A stretch of DNA of 64,000 bases from Rhizobium sophorae. GTDB lineage: Bacteria > Pseudomonadota > Alphaproteobacteria > Rhizobiales > Rhizobiaceae. The stretch lies in the NCBI RefSeq assembly GCF_013087515.1, contig NZ_JABFCN010000062.1:27776-91775 (forward strand), in the 5' to 3' direction. Numbering within the stretch: position 1 is the stretch's first letter; each line of letters starts with the position of its first letter. Shown one piece after another: positions 50,438 through 59,475 of the stretch. The notes under the pieces are model-generated. The model saw only the letters and a program-made list of their open reading frames with translations. It made no database searches and had not been told where the DNA came from. Both the position numbers and the translations under genes were made by a program.

Positions 50438-51087
50438 GCGGCCTCCTTTTCGTAGCTTACAGGGATCACGCCAATCATGGCGTCGCGTGTGACGAGTTCG
50501 GCAAGTTCTTCCTCGGTCAGAGCTTCTGTCCCCGCTGGGCGCAAGGGCAGGACCAGGTAGCGGATGACAGCCGTCGAGTCGCTGACGCGGATTTCGACGT
50601 CATCCGGAATGTGAGTGCCGAATTCCTCCAGCACCGCTCTCGGTTCATGGACGGCGCGAGCTCGATACGGCTTCAGTTTGTACCAGTCTGGCGGCAGACC
50701 AAGGACCGGGCGAGGGTAGCAGGAGCACAAGGTGCAAACGATCAGATTGTGGACGTCCGCCGTGTTTTCGAGCACGATCAGTTGGGTATCGTCGTAGAAC
50801 GTGATGCCCAGTTCTTCGCAGGCGGAGCGTCCGTTTTCCAGGAGCCGTTCCTTGTAAGCCGAATCCATCCAAGCCCTGGCGACGACCTTGGCGCCGAGTG
50901 CGGGAGTTCGAGAGTCGAGGACTTCGATCTGCCTTCTGATCTCGTCGGGACCGAAAAGCTTCCGCTCGACCAGCAGTTCTCTGACTGCGGTTTCCATTAT
51001 GTCGTAGTACCCAGGACGCTCATCCGCTGTGATAGCCTCATGAGGGTGATCGTGATCGTGGTCATGATCATGGCCGTGGTCGGTCAT
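50434..51087 (-). CDS. Cobalt-type nitrile hydratase alpha subunit
   Basis: A 217-residue alpha subunit. The metal claw is V-C-T-L-C-S-C, with Thr marking the cobalt type (Fe type has Ser), followed by YPRPVLGLPPDWYK. Upstream are HARAW-like RAWMDSAYKERLL and the C-terminal DAMIGV. The N-terminus carries H-G-H-D-H-D-H-D-H-D-H-P-H, a metal-binding tail not usual for the family, which could take over cobalt delivery normally done by an activator. It hydrates nitriles to amides (or thiocyanate to COS). ATG 51087 has GGAAAGG upstream; 1 bp after the preceding stop. Confidence 0.92.
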   Translation of the reverse strand: MTDHGHDHDHDHDHPHEAITADERPGYYDIMETAVRELLVERKLFGPDEIRRQIEVLDSRTPALGAKVVARAWMDSAYKERLLENGRSACEELGITFYDDTQLIVLENTADVHNLIVCTLCSCYPRPVLGLPPDWYKLKPYRARAVHEPRAVLEEFGTHIPDDVEIRVSDSTAVIRYLVLPLRPAGTEALTEEELAELVTRDAMIGVIPVSYEKEAA

Positions 51088-51088
51088 C

Positions 51089-51424
51089 TCAAATCCTTTC
51101 CAACCAATTTTCGAAAATCTCAATTCTCAGACCGTCATTGGGCGAGCCGACATAGTCGGACCAAATCTCCGTCATGGGGATGGCGATGCGGTAGTAGTGG
51201 CCTTTGGAACCGGCGTTGCGTCCATAGGCCTCTTCTTCGTTATCGACGGCCATCGTAGGGATGACTGCCTCTACGGTTCCGAGTTTCCCGCGCAGGTAAG
51301 TTGGCATGCGGTAGTGCCCAACAGGCGAGCGGGTAGCGATCGTTACGCGATCGCCTGGCGCGAAAGCGGGTACCTCGCCTAGCGCTGGCACAACTCCGCC
51401 AATATGCGTTGCCGCAGTCTGCAT
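51089..51424 (-). CDS. Nitrile hydratase beta subunit, C-terminal (SH3-like) domain as separate gene
   Basis: A 111-residue protein matching the C-terminal beta-barrel of nitrile hydratase beta: PAFAPGDRVTIATRSPVGHYRMPTYLRGKLGTVE, then HYYRIAIPMTEIW and the end IEIFENWLERI. ATG 51424 has AAGGAGAA. First of the three enzyme genes. A separate beta C-domain and N-domain flanking alpha is the three-subunit type seen in thiocyanate hydrolase and toyocamycin nitrile hydratase. Confidence 0.9.
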   Translation of the reverse strand: MQTAATHIGGVVPALGEVPAFAPGDRVTIATRSPVGHYRMPTYLRGKLGTVEAVIPTMAVDNEEEAYGRNAGSKGHYYRIAIPMTEIWSDYVGSPNDGLRIEIFENWLERI

Positions 51425-51557
51425 AAGGATTCTCCTTGAGAGCAATTGGCTTCAAAATGACTGAGCACGAGCCACATTCTTGTAAGATGCTGTCGCCGCG
51501 GAATTCGGATCACAAAGTGGGTGAAGAACGTCGGCAACTCAAACTTGCACGCTCCAT

Positions 51558-52394
51558 TTATACCGACCTGTAACCGTCCATGATCCAGCTTGAGACCAGT
51601 CGTGCATAGTCCGCCGAGGCATCTTCCCAAACGAAATGACCTGCCTCGACGATCTCGGCCCGGCTGTGGGGAAGAAGTCCTGCCAGGAAGTCCCCATTTG
51701 ATGGGGGAACAAGCGGGTCATCTTTGCCGGAAATAACCAAAACTGGCGTCTGAATGTCGGGAAGGAGCTTTTCGAGCCGGGGCAAATCGGTGGAATAGGC
51801 CCGAACGAAATCTGCAGCTTCGTTCCAGCGTTGGCCCTCAGAAGACAGTCGGTAGTCTTCGAGGATCTCCGTTGGAATTGTAACTCTCGCTGAACCTGAA
51901 ACGAATTTCACGACCTGTTCGCCGCCGTCCGAGCCGACATATGCGGCTTTTTTCGATGCCACCACCTGTGCCAACGACTCGCCCAGTAGGGTCATGCTGG
52001 CGCCGCCGCTGCCTGCAACGATGCTCTCGAAAAGGTCTGGCCGTTTGGATGCGGCGAACAGCGCGGTCAAGGTACCCACGTCGGGTGCGATAACGTGCGC
52101 CCGCTCGATTCCGAAGGCAGCCATGAGTTTTATCACAAAATTACCCATCGCGTCCGGCGACATCAAATCTTCCCGGGCTTGAGATTGACCGAATCCCGGG
52201 AGATCTACCGCGATAACGGGTCCGAGCTTGCAGAGGTCGGACCAAACGAGATTGAAAGCAAAGATACTCTCCGGCCAGGGAGCCGTCAGAAGCAACGGGA
52301 CGCCATTTTCCTTCCCCGCCTTCACGTATCGTACCGACACGCCATCGACGGACAGGTGGTCGATCTTCTCTTTGATAAAGATGCCGTCAGCCAT
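51558..52394 (-). CDS. Alpha/beta hydrolase with aspartate at the nucleophile position
   Basis: A 278-residue hydrolase. The nucleophile elbow reads I-A-P-D-V-G-T, with Asp where esterases have Ser, as in epoxide hydrolases and haloalkane dehalogenases (HDWG). Acid S-G-K-D-D-P-L-V-P-P and His in E-A-G-H-F-V-W-E-D are in place. The oxyanion motif is altered (TAPWPES). ATG 52394 follows GAGGAG. 133 bp upstream of the nitrile hydratase genes and on the same strand, so it may be in the same pathway. Confidence 0.88.
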   Translation of the reverse strand: MADGIFIKEKIDHLSVDGVSVRYVKAGKENGVPLLLTAPWPESIFAFNLVWSDLCKLGPVIAVDLPGFGQSQAREDLMSPDAMGNFVIKLMAAFGIERAHVIAPDVGTLTALFAASKRPDLFESIVAGSGGASMTLLGESLAQVVASKKAAYVGSDGGEQVVKFVSGSARVTIPTEILEDYRLSSEGQRWNEAADFVRAYSTDLPRLEKLLPDIQTPVLVISGKDDPLVPPSNGDFLAGLLPHSRAEIVEAGHFVWEDASADYARLVSSWIMDGYRSV

Positions 52395-52617
52395 GTGAAT
52401 ACTCCTCATTTTCGGCGCCTTGGCCGCGACTGAATTCCCCCCAAACTCGCAGGTGAGCCCGCTCCGTTCTTTGACGATCCGGCTTTTGTTTTGAGGAGGG
52501 TATGCTTGTCTCGGCGCTGATGGCTATGAACGCTTGGTCGCGGCTAGAGATCGAATTTTACAAGACCGCGTTCTGAGATTTCCGCTTCATAGGGGCATCA
52601 ACGTAACGAGGTGCACC

Positions 52618-54018
52618 ATGAATTCGGTCGACAAATTCGACATTTTGATCTTTGGCGGTGGCAAAGCTGGCAAGACGCTGGCCATGGACCAAGCAAAGGC
52701 GGGCAAGAAGGTAGCGGTCGTTGAGGCGGGTCTCATCGGTGGCTCGTGCATCAACATAGCTTGCATTCCCAGCAAGACACTTATCCGTAGCGCCGAAGTC
52801 GCGCATTCCATGAAGGGGATTTCCGAGTTCGGGATCACCGCCGACAACGTCCGCAGCAGTCTCGATCTTGTTCGCGATCGCACCGCGCGTGTCGTGGCAG
52901 AGATGGTTGCCACTAACCAAGCCGGTTTCGACGCAAGCGGGTTCGACCTCGTATTGGGCTGGGGTAAGTTCATCGCCCCGAAAACAATTCAGGTTGAGAC
53001 CGCGTCTGGAACGAGAACTGTTTCGGGCGACCAAGTTTTCATCAATTTGGGAACGACAGCAGACGTACCAGACCTTCCGGGTCTCGCGGACGCAACTCCG
53101 ATCACCCACGTTGAAGCTCTGCAGCTCGGCGACCTTCCAACGAAGTTGATCGTAATCGGCGGTGGCTACATTGGAATGGAGCTGGGCCAGGCCTTCCGTC
53201 GCCTGGGCTCAGAAGTCACGATACTCGAGCGGGGACCTCGGCTTGCTCCGCGGGAAGACACAGACGTCAGCGAAGGAATTCTGAAGATCCTCAAAAGCGA
53301 GGGGATAGAGGTGGCGCTCAGCGCCTACGACCTCTCCGTTAGCGGGCGCTCAGGCGAGAGTGTCACTGTCCGTAGCGCGGATGGTCGAGTATTCGAGGGA
53401 TCGCACATCCTCGTGGCCTCGGGCCGCCGTCCCCGAACAGCGGGGATCGGGCTCGAACTGGCAGGTGTCGAGGTCGACGATCGAGGTTTCATCAAGGTTG
53501 ACGACCATCTTCGGACGACAGCCGACGGCGTCTGGGCGATGGGTGAAGTCGCCGGAACTCCTATGTTCACCCACGCGTCCCTTGATGACTACCGTGTGGT
53601 CAAGAGCACGATGGCGGGCGGCAACCGAACCACAAAGGGTCGAATGATCCCGTACTGCGTCTTTATCGATCCGGAATTTGCTCGGATCGGGATGAACGAA
53701 GCGGAAGCGCTCAAGGAAGGCATTGAGTACCGCGTCGCGAAGCTTCCGATGGATGTCGTGCCGCGAGCAAGGACCCTCTCACAACGCAAGGGGTTCATGA
53801 AAGCGCTCGTTGCGGTCGATTCCGACAAGATCCTTGGTTTCAGCATGCTCGGCGTGAACGCAGGCGAAGTAATGAGCGTCGTTCAAATGGCGATGCTTGG
53901 TGGTCTGCCCTTCACAACGCTTCGCGACGGGATATTCGCCCATCCAACCATCACCGAGGGTCTGAATATGCTGTTTGCGAACGTATCAGCATCAGCTGTC
54001 GTTCGCAAAGCCGCGTGA
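52618..54018 (+). CDS. FAD-dependent pyridine nucleotide-disulfide oxidoreductase (Lpd/mercuric-reductase-like)
   Basis: A 466-residue class I flavoprotein: FAD site F-G-G-G-K-A-G-K-T-L at ~13, redox pair C-I-N-I-A-C (~43-48), IPSKTLIRSAEVAH, NAD(P) site V-I-G-G-G-Y-I-G-M-E-L at ~178, second FAD site VWAMGEVAGTPMFTHASLDDYRVV at ~306, dimer domain from ~340 with PYCVFIDPEFARIG. The final His-x-x-x-x-E reads H-P-T-I-T-E-G, so the active-site base is present. It may reduce a small-molecule disulfide, Hg(II) or act on quinone. ATG 52618 chosen on FAD motif position. Confidence 0.9.
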   Translation: MNSVDKFDILIFGGGKAGKTLAMDQAKAGKKVAVVEAGLIGGSCINIACIPSKTLIRSAEVAHSMKGISEFGITADNVRSSLDLVRDRTARVVAEMVATNQAGFDASGFDLVLGWGKFIAPKTIQVETASGTRTVSGDQVFINLGTTADVPDLPGLADATPITHVEALQLGDLPTKLIVIGGGYIGMELGQAFRRLGSEVTILERGPRLAPREDTDVSEGILKILKSEGIEVALSAYDLSVSGRSGESVTVRSADGRVFEGSHILVASGRRPRTAGIGLELAGVEVDDRGFIKVDDHLRTTADGVWAMGEVAGTPMFTHASLDDYRVVKSTMAGGNRTTKGRMIPYCVFIDPEFARIGMNEAEALKEGIEYRVAKLPMDVVPRARTLSQRKGFMKALVAVDSDKILGFSMLGVNAGEVMSVVQMAMLGGLPFTTLRDGIFAHPTITEGLNMLFANVSASAVVRKAA

Positions 54019-54041
54019 CATCGATTTAACAGGACAGATCA

Positions 54042-54899
54042 ATGACCTTGGAAAACGCTACAAACACCGAGACGAAGTACGCAGACTCGGACGGGCGACG
54101 CATTGCCTATCGTTTGATCGGGCAGGGAACGCCACTCGTTCTTGCGGTCCGTTTCAGGGGGACACTTGATGCCTGGGATCCCCTGTTTCTCGACGAGTTG
54201 GCCAAGGACTTCACTGTTATCACCTTCGACTATACCGGCTTGGGTGCATCCACCGGAGAACCAACCTACGACCGAGCCTCCCTGGCGAAGGACGCCAGGG
54301 ACCTGATCGATTTCCTTGGATACAAGAAGGTTGTGATGGGTGGCTGGTCGCTCGGAGGTGTCGTAGCTCAAGTCTTCAGCCTGACGTATCCGGAGCTGGT
54401 CTCCCATCTGGTTTTGATTGGAACTGCCCCTCCAGGCCATTCCAAGATCAGCGGAGACCCACTCTTCATGAAGACCGCCATGAAGCCTGTAAACGACCTT
54501 GCCGACGAAGCAATTTTGTTTTTCGAGCCTGAATCTCCTCGGAGCAAAGAGGCTGCGCGACTGTCTCACGAACGTATGGCTGCTCGAAAAAATGACCGCT
54601 CGCCAATAATTCAGGAGGCAACGTTCATGAAGCTTCTGAGTGAAGCAAAGGACCGTACCACCATTTTCCCGGACCCGAACGGGCAGCAGATGGAGGATAT
54701 GGCCGCTGGACGCCATCCGATCCTCGTCATCAGTGGCGACCACGACATCGCTTGTCCGGTCGACAATTGGTTCGAGGTATCGACCTTCTGGCAGTCGCTT
54801 CACATCGTAACGGTACCGCAGGCCGGTCATGCACCCCAACATCAGGTGCCTGAATACGCTGCAGAGGTGATCGCGTCCTTCGTCAAGCGAATCCGCTAG
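54042..54899 (+). CDS. Alpha/beta hydrolase
   Basis: A 285-residue hydrolase, related in layout to 13626-14456. Nucleophile Ser in G-G-W-S-L-G-G-V-V at ~103, acid in I-S-G-D-H-D-I-A-C, His in Q-A-G-H-A-P-Q. Oxyanion region VRFRGTLDAWDP replaces HGxx. Begins 23 bp after the flavoprotein gene and probably cotranscribed. Substrate unknown. Confidence 0.88.
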   Translation: MTLENATNTETKYADSDGRRIAYRLIGQGTPLVLAVRFRGTLDAWDPLFLDELAKDFTVITFDYTGLGASTGEPTYDRASLAKDARDLIDFLGYKKVVMGGWSLGGVVAQVFSLTYPELVSHLVLIGTAPPGHSKISGDPLFMKTAMKPVNDLADEAILFFEPESPRSKEAARLSHERMAARKNDRSPIIQEATFMKLLSEAKDRTTIFPDPNGQQMEDMAAGRHPILVISGDHDIACPVDNWFEVSTFWQSLHIVTVPQAGHAPQHQVPEYAAEVIASFVKRIR

Positions 54900-55040
54900 T
54901 CGACGCTTGCTGTTTAATCACCTTTCTAACCACCCATGGAGACTTAAAATGCCGTTCCGAGCTGTCCGTTTAGCTCACCCTGGCTTTGCCATTGCTATGC
55001 CGTTGCCAGAGGTGCCAAGCACCTCGCGATGCATCAGCCT

Positions 55041-55760
55041 TCAGATCAAGCCAAGCCTAGACGCCGTTGCCACCGCTTGTGTGCGCGTTACCGCATCGAG
55101 CTTTTCCATGGCGGCCCTGAGATAGCCATCGATTGTGTGATTGGACAGCGCAAGTATTTGCCCGATTTCGCGGCTCGTTTTACCCGCGCTGGCCCATCGG
55201 AGGCATTCTCTCTCGCGAGGTGTCAAAACGTCAGTTGGCCGCGGACGCGAACTATATGAGTCTACCGCTCCCAGAAGTGCCATCATAAGCATGGCCATCT
55301 CTTCGTGGCGTTCGACCTTTCGCCGCCCAGACATTAGACATACGTAACGTCGCTGTTCTGAATCTGAGAGTGCAACCGCAAACGTGAACGAGAATCCCTC
55401 GTTGATGAAAATCCCATCTTGAGGTCTGTGACCCGGGTGAGGGGCTCGGGCCAGAAGTAGTGGCATCGTCGGCACTGGAAGGACGGTCCGCTCAAGCCTC
55501 CTGATAAGCGGACTTTCAGTCAATAGGTTGCGAAATTTGTAGGCGTTCAGCAGATCGGTGGGCCAGTTGGTCGCCAGAACGTTGTCGGCAAACAGTGGGC
55601 GCCCTGGCGCCGGGAAGGTTCCGAACAGAAAGTAACGAAAGTTATGGCCCTTCAACATCGAGCGGAAACGCGATTGCAAGGAGTTAACCCGGGCAATCTC
55701 GCTGACGATACGAGCTGGATCAGAGCTCTTGGTCTTTCTTTGTTCCGAATGAGCAGGCAT
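55041..55760 (-). CDS. LuxR-family transcriptional regulator
   Basis: A 239-residue regulator. C-terminal GerE-type HTH at ~175-238 (LTPRERECLRWASAGKTSREIGQILALSNHTIDGYLRAAMEKL). The N-terminal ~160 residues are like an autoinducer-binding fold but lack the clear W/Y/D set, so the ligand is uncertain. ATG 55760 is 4 bp after the stop of the upstream small gene, which supports this start over longer in-frame ones. Probably responds to a small molecule. Confidence 0.85.
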   Translation of the reverse strand: MPAHSEQRKTKSSDPARIVSEIARVNSLQSRFRSMLKGHNFRYFLFGTFPAPGRPLFADNVLATNWPTDLLNAYKFRNLLTESPLIRRLERTVLPVPTMPLLLARAPHPGHRPQDGIFINEGFSFTFAVALSDSEQRRYVCLMSGRRKVERHEEMAMLMMALLGAVDSYSSRPRPTDVLTPRERECLRWASAGKTSREIGQILALSNHTIDGYLRAAMEKLDAVTRTQAVATASRLGLI

Positions 55761-55764
55761 CTGA

Positions 55765-56004
55765 CTAGCCGTCGACGACCTCAGTCTCAGGTCTGTCGGT
55801 GCCAAGGGAATATTCGCGATGCCATTCGCCGTCGGTCGTTTCAAAAGCAATTTCGGTGTCGCGGCCTGCTATCTGCTGTCGCTGCGCGGCAATCCTTGCA
55901 GCCGTCAAGGCATCGTCATGTGTATTGAAGGGCTCTGTCCAAACGTCATCAAGACGGTACGCAAAACCACCGTCATGGGGGCCAATGTGATAGGTGATAT
56001 GCAT
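55765..56004 (-). CDS. Small DUF2188-like protein, 79 aa
   Basis: MHITYHIGPHDGGFAYRLDDV, then W-T-E-P-F-N-T-H-D-D-A-L-T-A-A-R-I-A-A, is the two-strand, one-helix pattern of small DUF2188-type proteins. AGAGAGAA upstream of ATG 56004. It is directly upstream of the LuxR gene, in the same operon. Role unknown. Confidence 0.7.
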   Translation of the reverse strand: MHITYHIGPHDGGFAYRLDDVWTEPFNTHDDALTAARIAAQRQQIAGRDTEIAFETTDGEWHREYSLGTDRPETEVVDG

Positions 56005-56287
56005 TCGAAATTCTCTCTAAGTCGCTGGAATTAATCGCCGATTAATTAAGAAGGTTCCGGTAGCGGGCGGGAACGAACCTGGGTGTGGTGCGCAACCTGC
56101 CTTTCCGAGGATTGCATAGAGCGCGATTGAGAACACTGCTGATTTGATGACCAGCAGTGGCAACCCTGTCGAATAGCTATGCTGTTGATCGTGTCGCATA
56201 TGCTAATCCTGATCGAGTGTGATCCGATAATGCGCCGCGGATGCTTATACGATCTTGTAAGTTTCGGCTGTGACAGATGGCTGGAGA

Positions 56288-59014
56288 CTATGCGAATTTA
56301 CGTGCTTCGGAGACGTCCAAGGACAAAGCTTCACCCTCGAAAAAGGAAAGTATCTCCGCTAGCCTCTCGCGCTCTGCCTGACCATGAGGTTCCGCCGCGT
56401 GTTTTGCGAGACTGGTCGCAGATCTAAGTGCCCAAAACTTTGCGCCTTGTTCCGTTGCAAGATCGTATCCACGACGTATTAAGTCCCGGCCATCTTGAGC
56501 ATTTTCACGAAGAAGTCGCTCTCCCTTCAATCGGTACAATTCCGCACGGCACCACCCTGCGTTCTTTGAAAGCGCACGATCCAATGTGTCGTCATCGGCG
56601 AGGTGACCGCCTGCCATAAGGCAATTTTCGAACCGAGCACCCTTCGCATTCCTAAGGCTTTGATTGAACTCGTCCGAGTTGCCCGACTGGACGGCTTTAG
56701 CGACATGATGGAACGTCGTGGCCCATTCTTGCCACCGAAGGAGGGAGTTCTTCGTTGCTTTTTCGGCTAGATGGCTGAGAAGCCGAACTCCAAGATCATG
56801 GTCTCCCATGCCAAACGCAGTTGGACATGCGGAAACTGAAAGGAAGAGGCAGTACGAGATGGCGTGATCTAATGCGCTAGCTTCGTCAAATGTCGAGGCA
56901 AGCAAGGTCCTCGCCTCTGAAAGCTTTCCCTGAACCCACAGAGTCTTGACGACCGTCGATAAAGCACTGATGCGCTGATCATAACTCGCTCCGTTGTTGA
57001 GAGTCCCGCGGACACCTCCCCTTGCGAGTTCGAGTGCAGTTTGCGCGTGTTTCAACCCGGCGTCAAAGTTTCCGATGTAATGGAAGTTGTGAGCAAGGAG
57101 GCGGCTCGCTGCATTCGGCAGTACGTTCCCAAAGAGGTCGTTGAAACGGTGGGCCAGTGATATCGCCTCGACGTAGTCACCATTCATAGTGTGGATTGCC
57201 GTCATTCCTCCGACCGCGCGGAGTGTGTTCATATGGTCACGCAAATTCTCGGCAATGGATTTGGCTTTGGAAAACTCTTCGATTGCTTCCTGGTCACGTT
57301 CCGAACTCTTGATGTGGTATAGGGTGCCGCCATGAGAGACCCGTAGGTTCATCTCGGTAAGTGCGTCGACCCCGTCTAGCTGATCGAAGTAGGCGAGGGC
57401 GCGTTCGAGGTGCGTGAGCTGCTCAGCCATCAGGCCAAGCTGGGTCCAAATGATGTTGGAACTGGCCACAAGATCAATTCCGGCCCGCGTCTCGCCGCCC
57501 TTGGAAAATGCCCACTCTAGTGCATTTCGGAGTTCGTGAACCAAGCCTCCGTGTTCGTTGAGCCAACTACCCGTATCGAGAACGGTCCAATCGCGCTCAG
57601 CTTCAGCAAGCCGAGCGCGGCAAAGCTTGGCGTGAGCCAATTTGCAGAATTGATCAAAACCGGAGTTGGCGAGTTTGGTCGCCGCATATTCCCTTGTGGT
57701 GACCAAGAGCCGATAGTTGCCGCCTGCGGCGGAGACGTTGAGCAAAGACTTTAGAAACAACCCGTCAAAGGCATCGTAGAATTCTTCGTCGGAGACATCC
57801 TCCGCAGCAACCCACCTTGCGTGGTCCGCAGTGAATGTACCAGCAAAAACAGAAAGCCGATCTAACAGGTCCTTTTGGGTGGGCTCCAGCGTGTTGTAGC
57901 TCCAGTCCAAAGCGGCTCTTAGCGTTTGTTGACGGGGCGGTGCGGTACGACGACCTCGCCGTAACAGAGCCAGCGGGTCCGCGACCGAGCGATGAAGACT
58001 TTCGAGATCCATATCGAACGCTCGCGCAGCTGCGAGTTCGATAGCCAAGGGTATTCCATCGAGCCTGCGGACGATATCGGCCGCCAAAGTCATTGCTTCG
58101 GGGCGTGCAAAGTCACTTTCATCGGCCACGAGGCCTGCGAGAGAAATGAAAAGTTCTAATCCAGCATATTCTGATGGGTTTACGGCCGATGAACCCTCAG
58201 GGGGAACCTCCAAAGGTGGAAGTTGCCGCACGCGCTCAAGAGACGCCCGCAATGGCTCCCGGCTTGTCGCCAAAATAGTGGTCAATGGCGAAGCCTTTAA
58301 AATTTCCTCGGCGGCGCGAGCGGCTTCGTCAACAACATGCTCGCAGTTATCAAACACCAAGAGGGTGGCGCTCTTTTGCAACTCGCCGACAATCGCTGGG
58401 AGAACATTCGATCCGTACACACTTAGTCCCAGCTGGCTTGCCAGCGATGGCAGCAATGTCTCGCCAGTGGAATGGGCAGCGAGATCAAGGAACAGCACAC
58501 GATACTGCTCGCTTAGCAATCTGGCCACCGCTATCGCGACCGATGTTTTGCCTATGCCGCCTGCACCAGCAATCGTTAGGAGCCTCGTTGTCTTAAAAAA
58601 CTCAGCGGTCGTTCGTATAAAATCTTGCCTACCAAGGAGCTTGGTAGCCGTTCTCGGCAATGTCGACTTATCGATCGGATTCGATGGACGGTTCGTCGCC
58701 GCCTGATGACCTACTCTGACTGCCGGTAGAAACTGGTATCCTCGACTAGGCACATTTTCGATAAATTTCCGAGCTTCATCCCCGAGTGACTTCCGAAGCG
58801 AGACGAGATGGACTCTCAGCGCTCCTTCTTCCACGATTGTGGTTGGCCAAACCGTCCGAATAAGCTCTTCTTTACTGACGACCTGTCCGGCCCGCGTGGC
58901 AAGTGCGGCGAGAATATCGAAGGCTCGACTCCCAAGGCGGAGTGCTTTTCCATCCGCAGACAGCCGCCGATTTTCGATATCTAGCTCGAAGCTATCGAAA
59001 TATAAGACTGACAT
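56288..59014 (-). CDS. Winged-helix STAND ATPase regulator with TPR-like C-terminus
   Basis: A 908-residue paralogue of 24683-27439. OmpR-type DNA-binding domain at 1-98 (FDSFELDIENRRLSADGKAL, GALRVHLVSLRKSLGD, SRGYQFLP), Walker A A-G-A-G-G-I-G-K-T-S-V at ~150, LLVFDNCEHV, TSREPLRASLERVRQLP, RLDGIPLAIELAAARA, and the arm LLRRGRRTAPPRQQTLRAALDWS. TPR-like helices follow. ATG 59014 has GGGGG before it. The nearest neighbours are the LuxR unit downstream and the small gene at 59476 upstream, so its target is not obvious. Confidence 0.9.
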   Translation of the reverse strand: MSVLYFDSFELDIENRRLSADGKALRLGSRAFDILAALATRAGQVVSKEELIRTVWPTTIVEEGALRVHLVSLRKSLGDEARKFIENVPSRGYQFLPAVRVGHQAATNRPSNPIDKSTLPRTATKLLGRQDFIRTTAEFFKTTRLLTIAGAGGIGKTSVAIAVARLLSEQYRVLFLDLAAHSTGETLLPSLASQLGLSVYGSNVLPAIVGELQKSATLLVFDNCEHVVDEAARAAEEILKASPLTTILATSREPLRASLERVRQLPPLEVPPEGSSAVNPSEYAGLELFISLAGLVADESDFARPEAMTLAADIVRRLDGIPLAIELAAARAFDMDLESLHRSVADPLALLRRGRRTAPPRQQTLRAALDWSYNTLEPTQKDLLDRLSVFAGTFTADHARWVAAEDVSDEEFYDAFDGLFLKSLLNVSAAGGNYRLLVTTREYAATKLANSGFDQFCKLAHAKLCRARLAEAERDWTVLDTGSWLNEHGGLVHELRNALEWAFSKGGETRAGIDLVASSNIIWTQLGLMAEQLTHLERALAYFDQLDGVDALTEMNLRVSHGGTLYHIKSSERDQEAIEEFSKAKSIAENLRDHMNTLRAVGGMTAIHTMNGDYVEAISLAHRFNDLFGNVLPNAASRLLAHNFHYIGNFDAGLKHAQTALELARGGVRGTLNNGASYDQRISALSTVVKTLWVQGKLSEARTLLASTFDEASALDHAISYCLFLSVSACPTAFGMGDHDLGVRLLSHLAEKATKNSLLRWQEWATTFHHVAKAVQSGNSDEFNQSLRNAKGARFENCLMAGGHLADDDTLDRALSKNAGWCRAELYRLKGERLLRENAQDGRDLIRRGYDLATEQGAKFWALRSATSLAKHAAEPHGQAERERLAEILSFFEGEALSLDVSEARKFA

Positions 59015-59475
59015 GCCGCCCCCAAGATTCAGCTTGGCTTTTTTCAGTTTCAGGTTCTGCACCGCCGCGTCTGCCCTTACAGGTCTTGGGCCGGTCTTTC
59101 AAGAAGTTCTAATTCACAGGTTTGAAGCGAGTTTTGCCTCTTCAGCTTGGTAGAATACTGACTCATTTCTCGCCAGCTCACCAGAGGTCGATGCGGTGGA
59201 AACATAAACGGCCCGTTACAACTATGCGCCTCTAAATCGATGCCTGAAAATCGACTTGGAGCCATACCACGAGCGATTAGCGCGGTACGCACGCGAAACG
59301 GATGACCAAAAAAACGCCGGGCCGTCGGTAGGGTCTCGGAAGTGCCAGCCGAAATCAGGCGTTTTCGGAGGTTGTGTAGAGCGTTAGAAGGCCAACAGAT
59401 AACAGGACTGCGGGCGATGAACGCGAAGCCCACTCGGCTGTGATAGGTGGGTAGAAATGCTCCATCCCCAGCCTC
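59015..59475. other. Intergenic region, no accepted gene
   Basis: 461 bp upstream of the STAND regulator. A minus-strand frame (59077-59433, 118 residues) has no recognisable domain or clear ribosome-binding site and I do not accept it. The regulator's promoter should be within the first ~150 bp. Confidence 0.5.

Noticed and set aside
51425..51557. Cobalamin riboswitch before the nitrile hydratase / CbtAB operon
   Set aside because: CbtAB genes are often B12-riboswitch controlled, but this 133-bp gap has no B12-box-like sequence that I can see.
54950..55125. Plus-strand frame MPFRAVRLAHPG... with GGAG upstream, after the alpha/beta hydrolase
   Set aside because: It runs antisense into the 3' end of the LuxR gene and has no recognisable domain; could be the first codons of a lost gene, but this cannot be shown.
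59077..59433. 118-codon minus-strand frame upstream of the third STAND regulator
   Set aside because: Composition is unlike a folded protein and there is no start signal.
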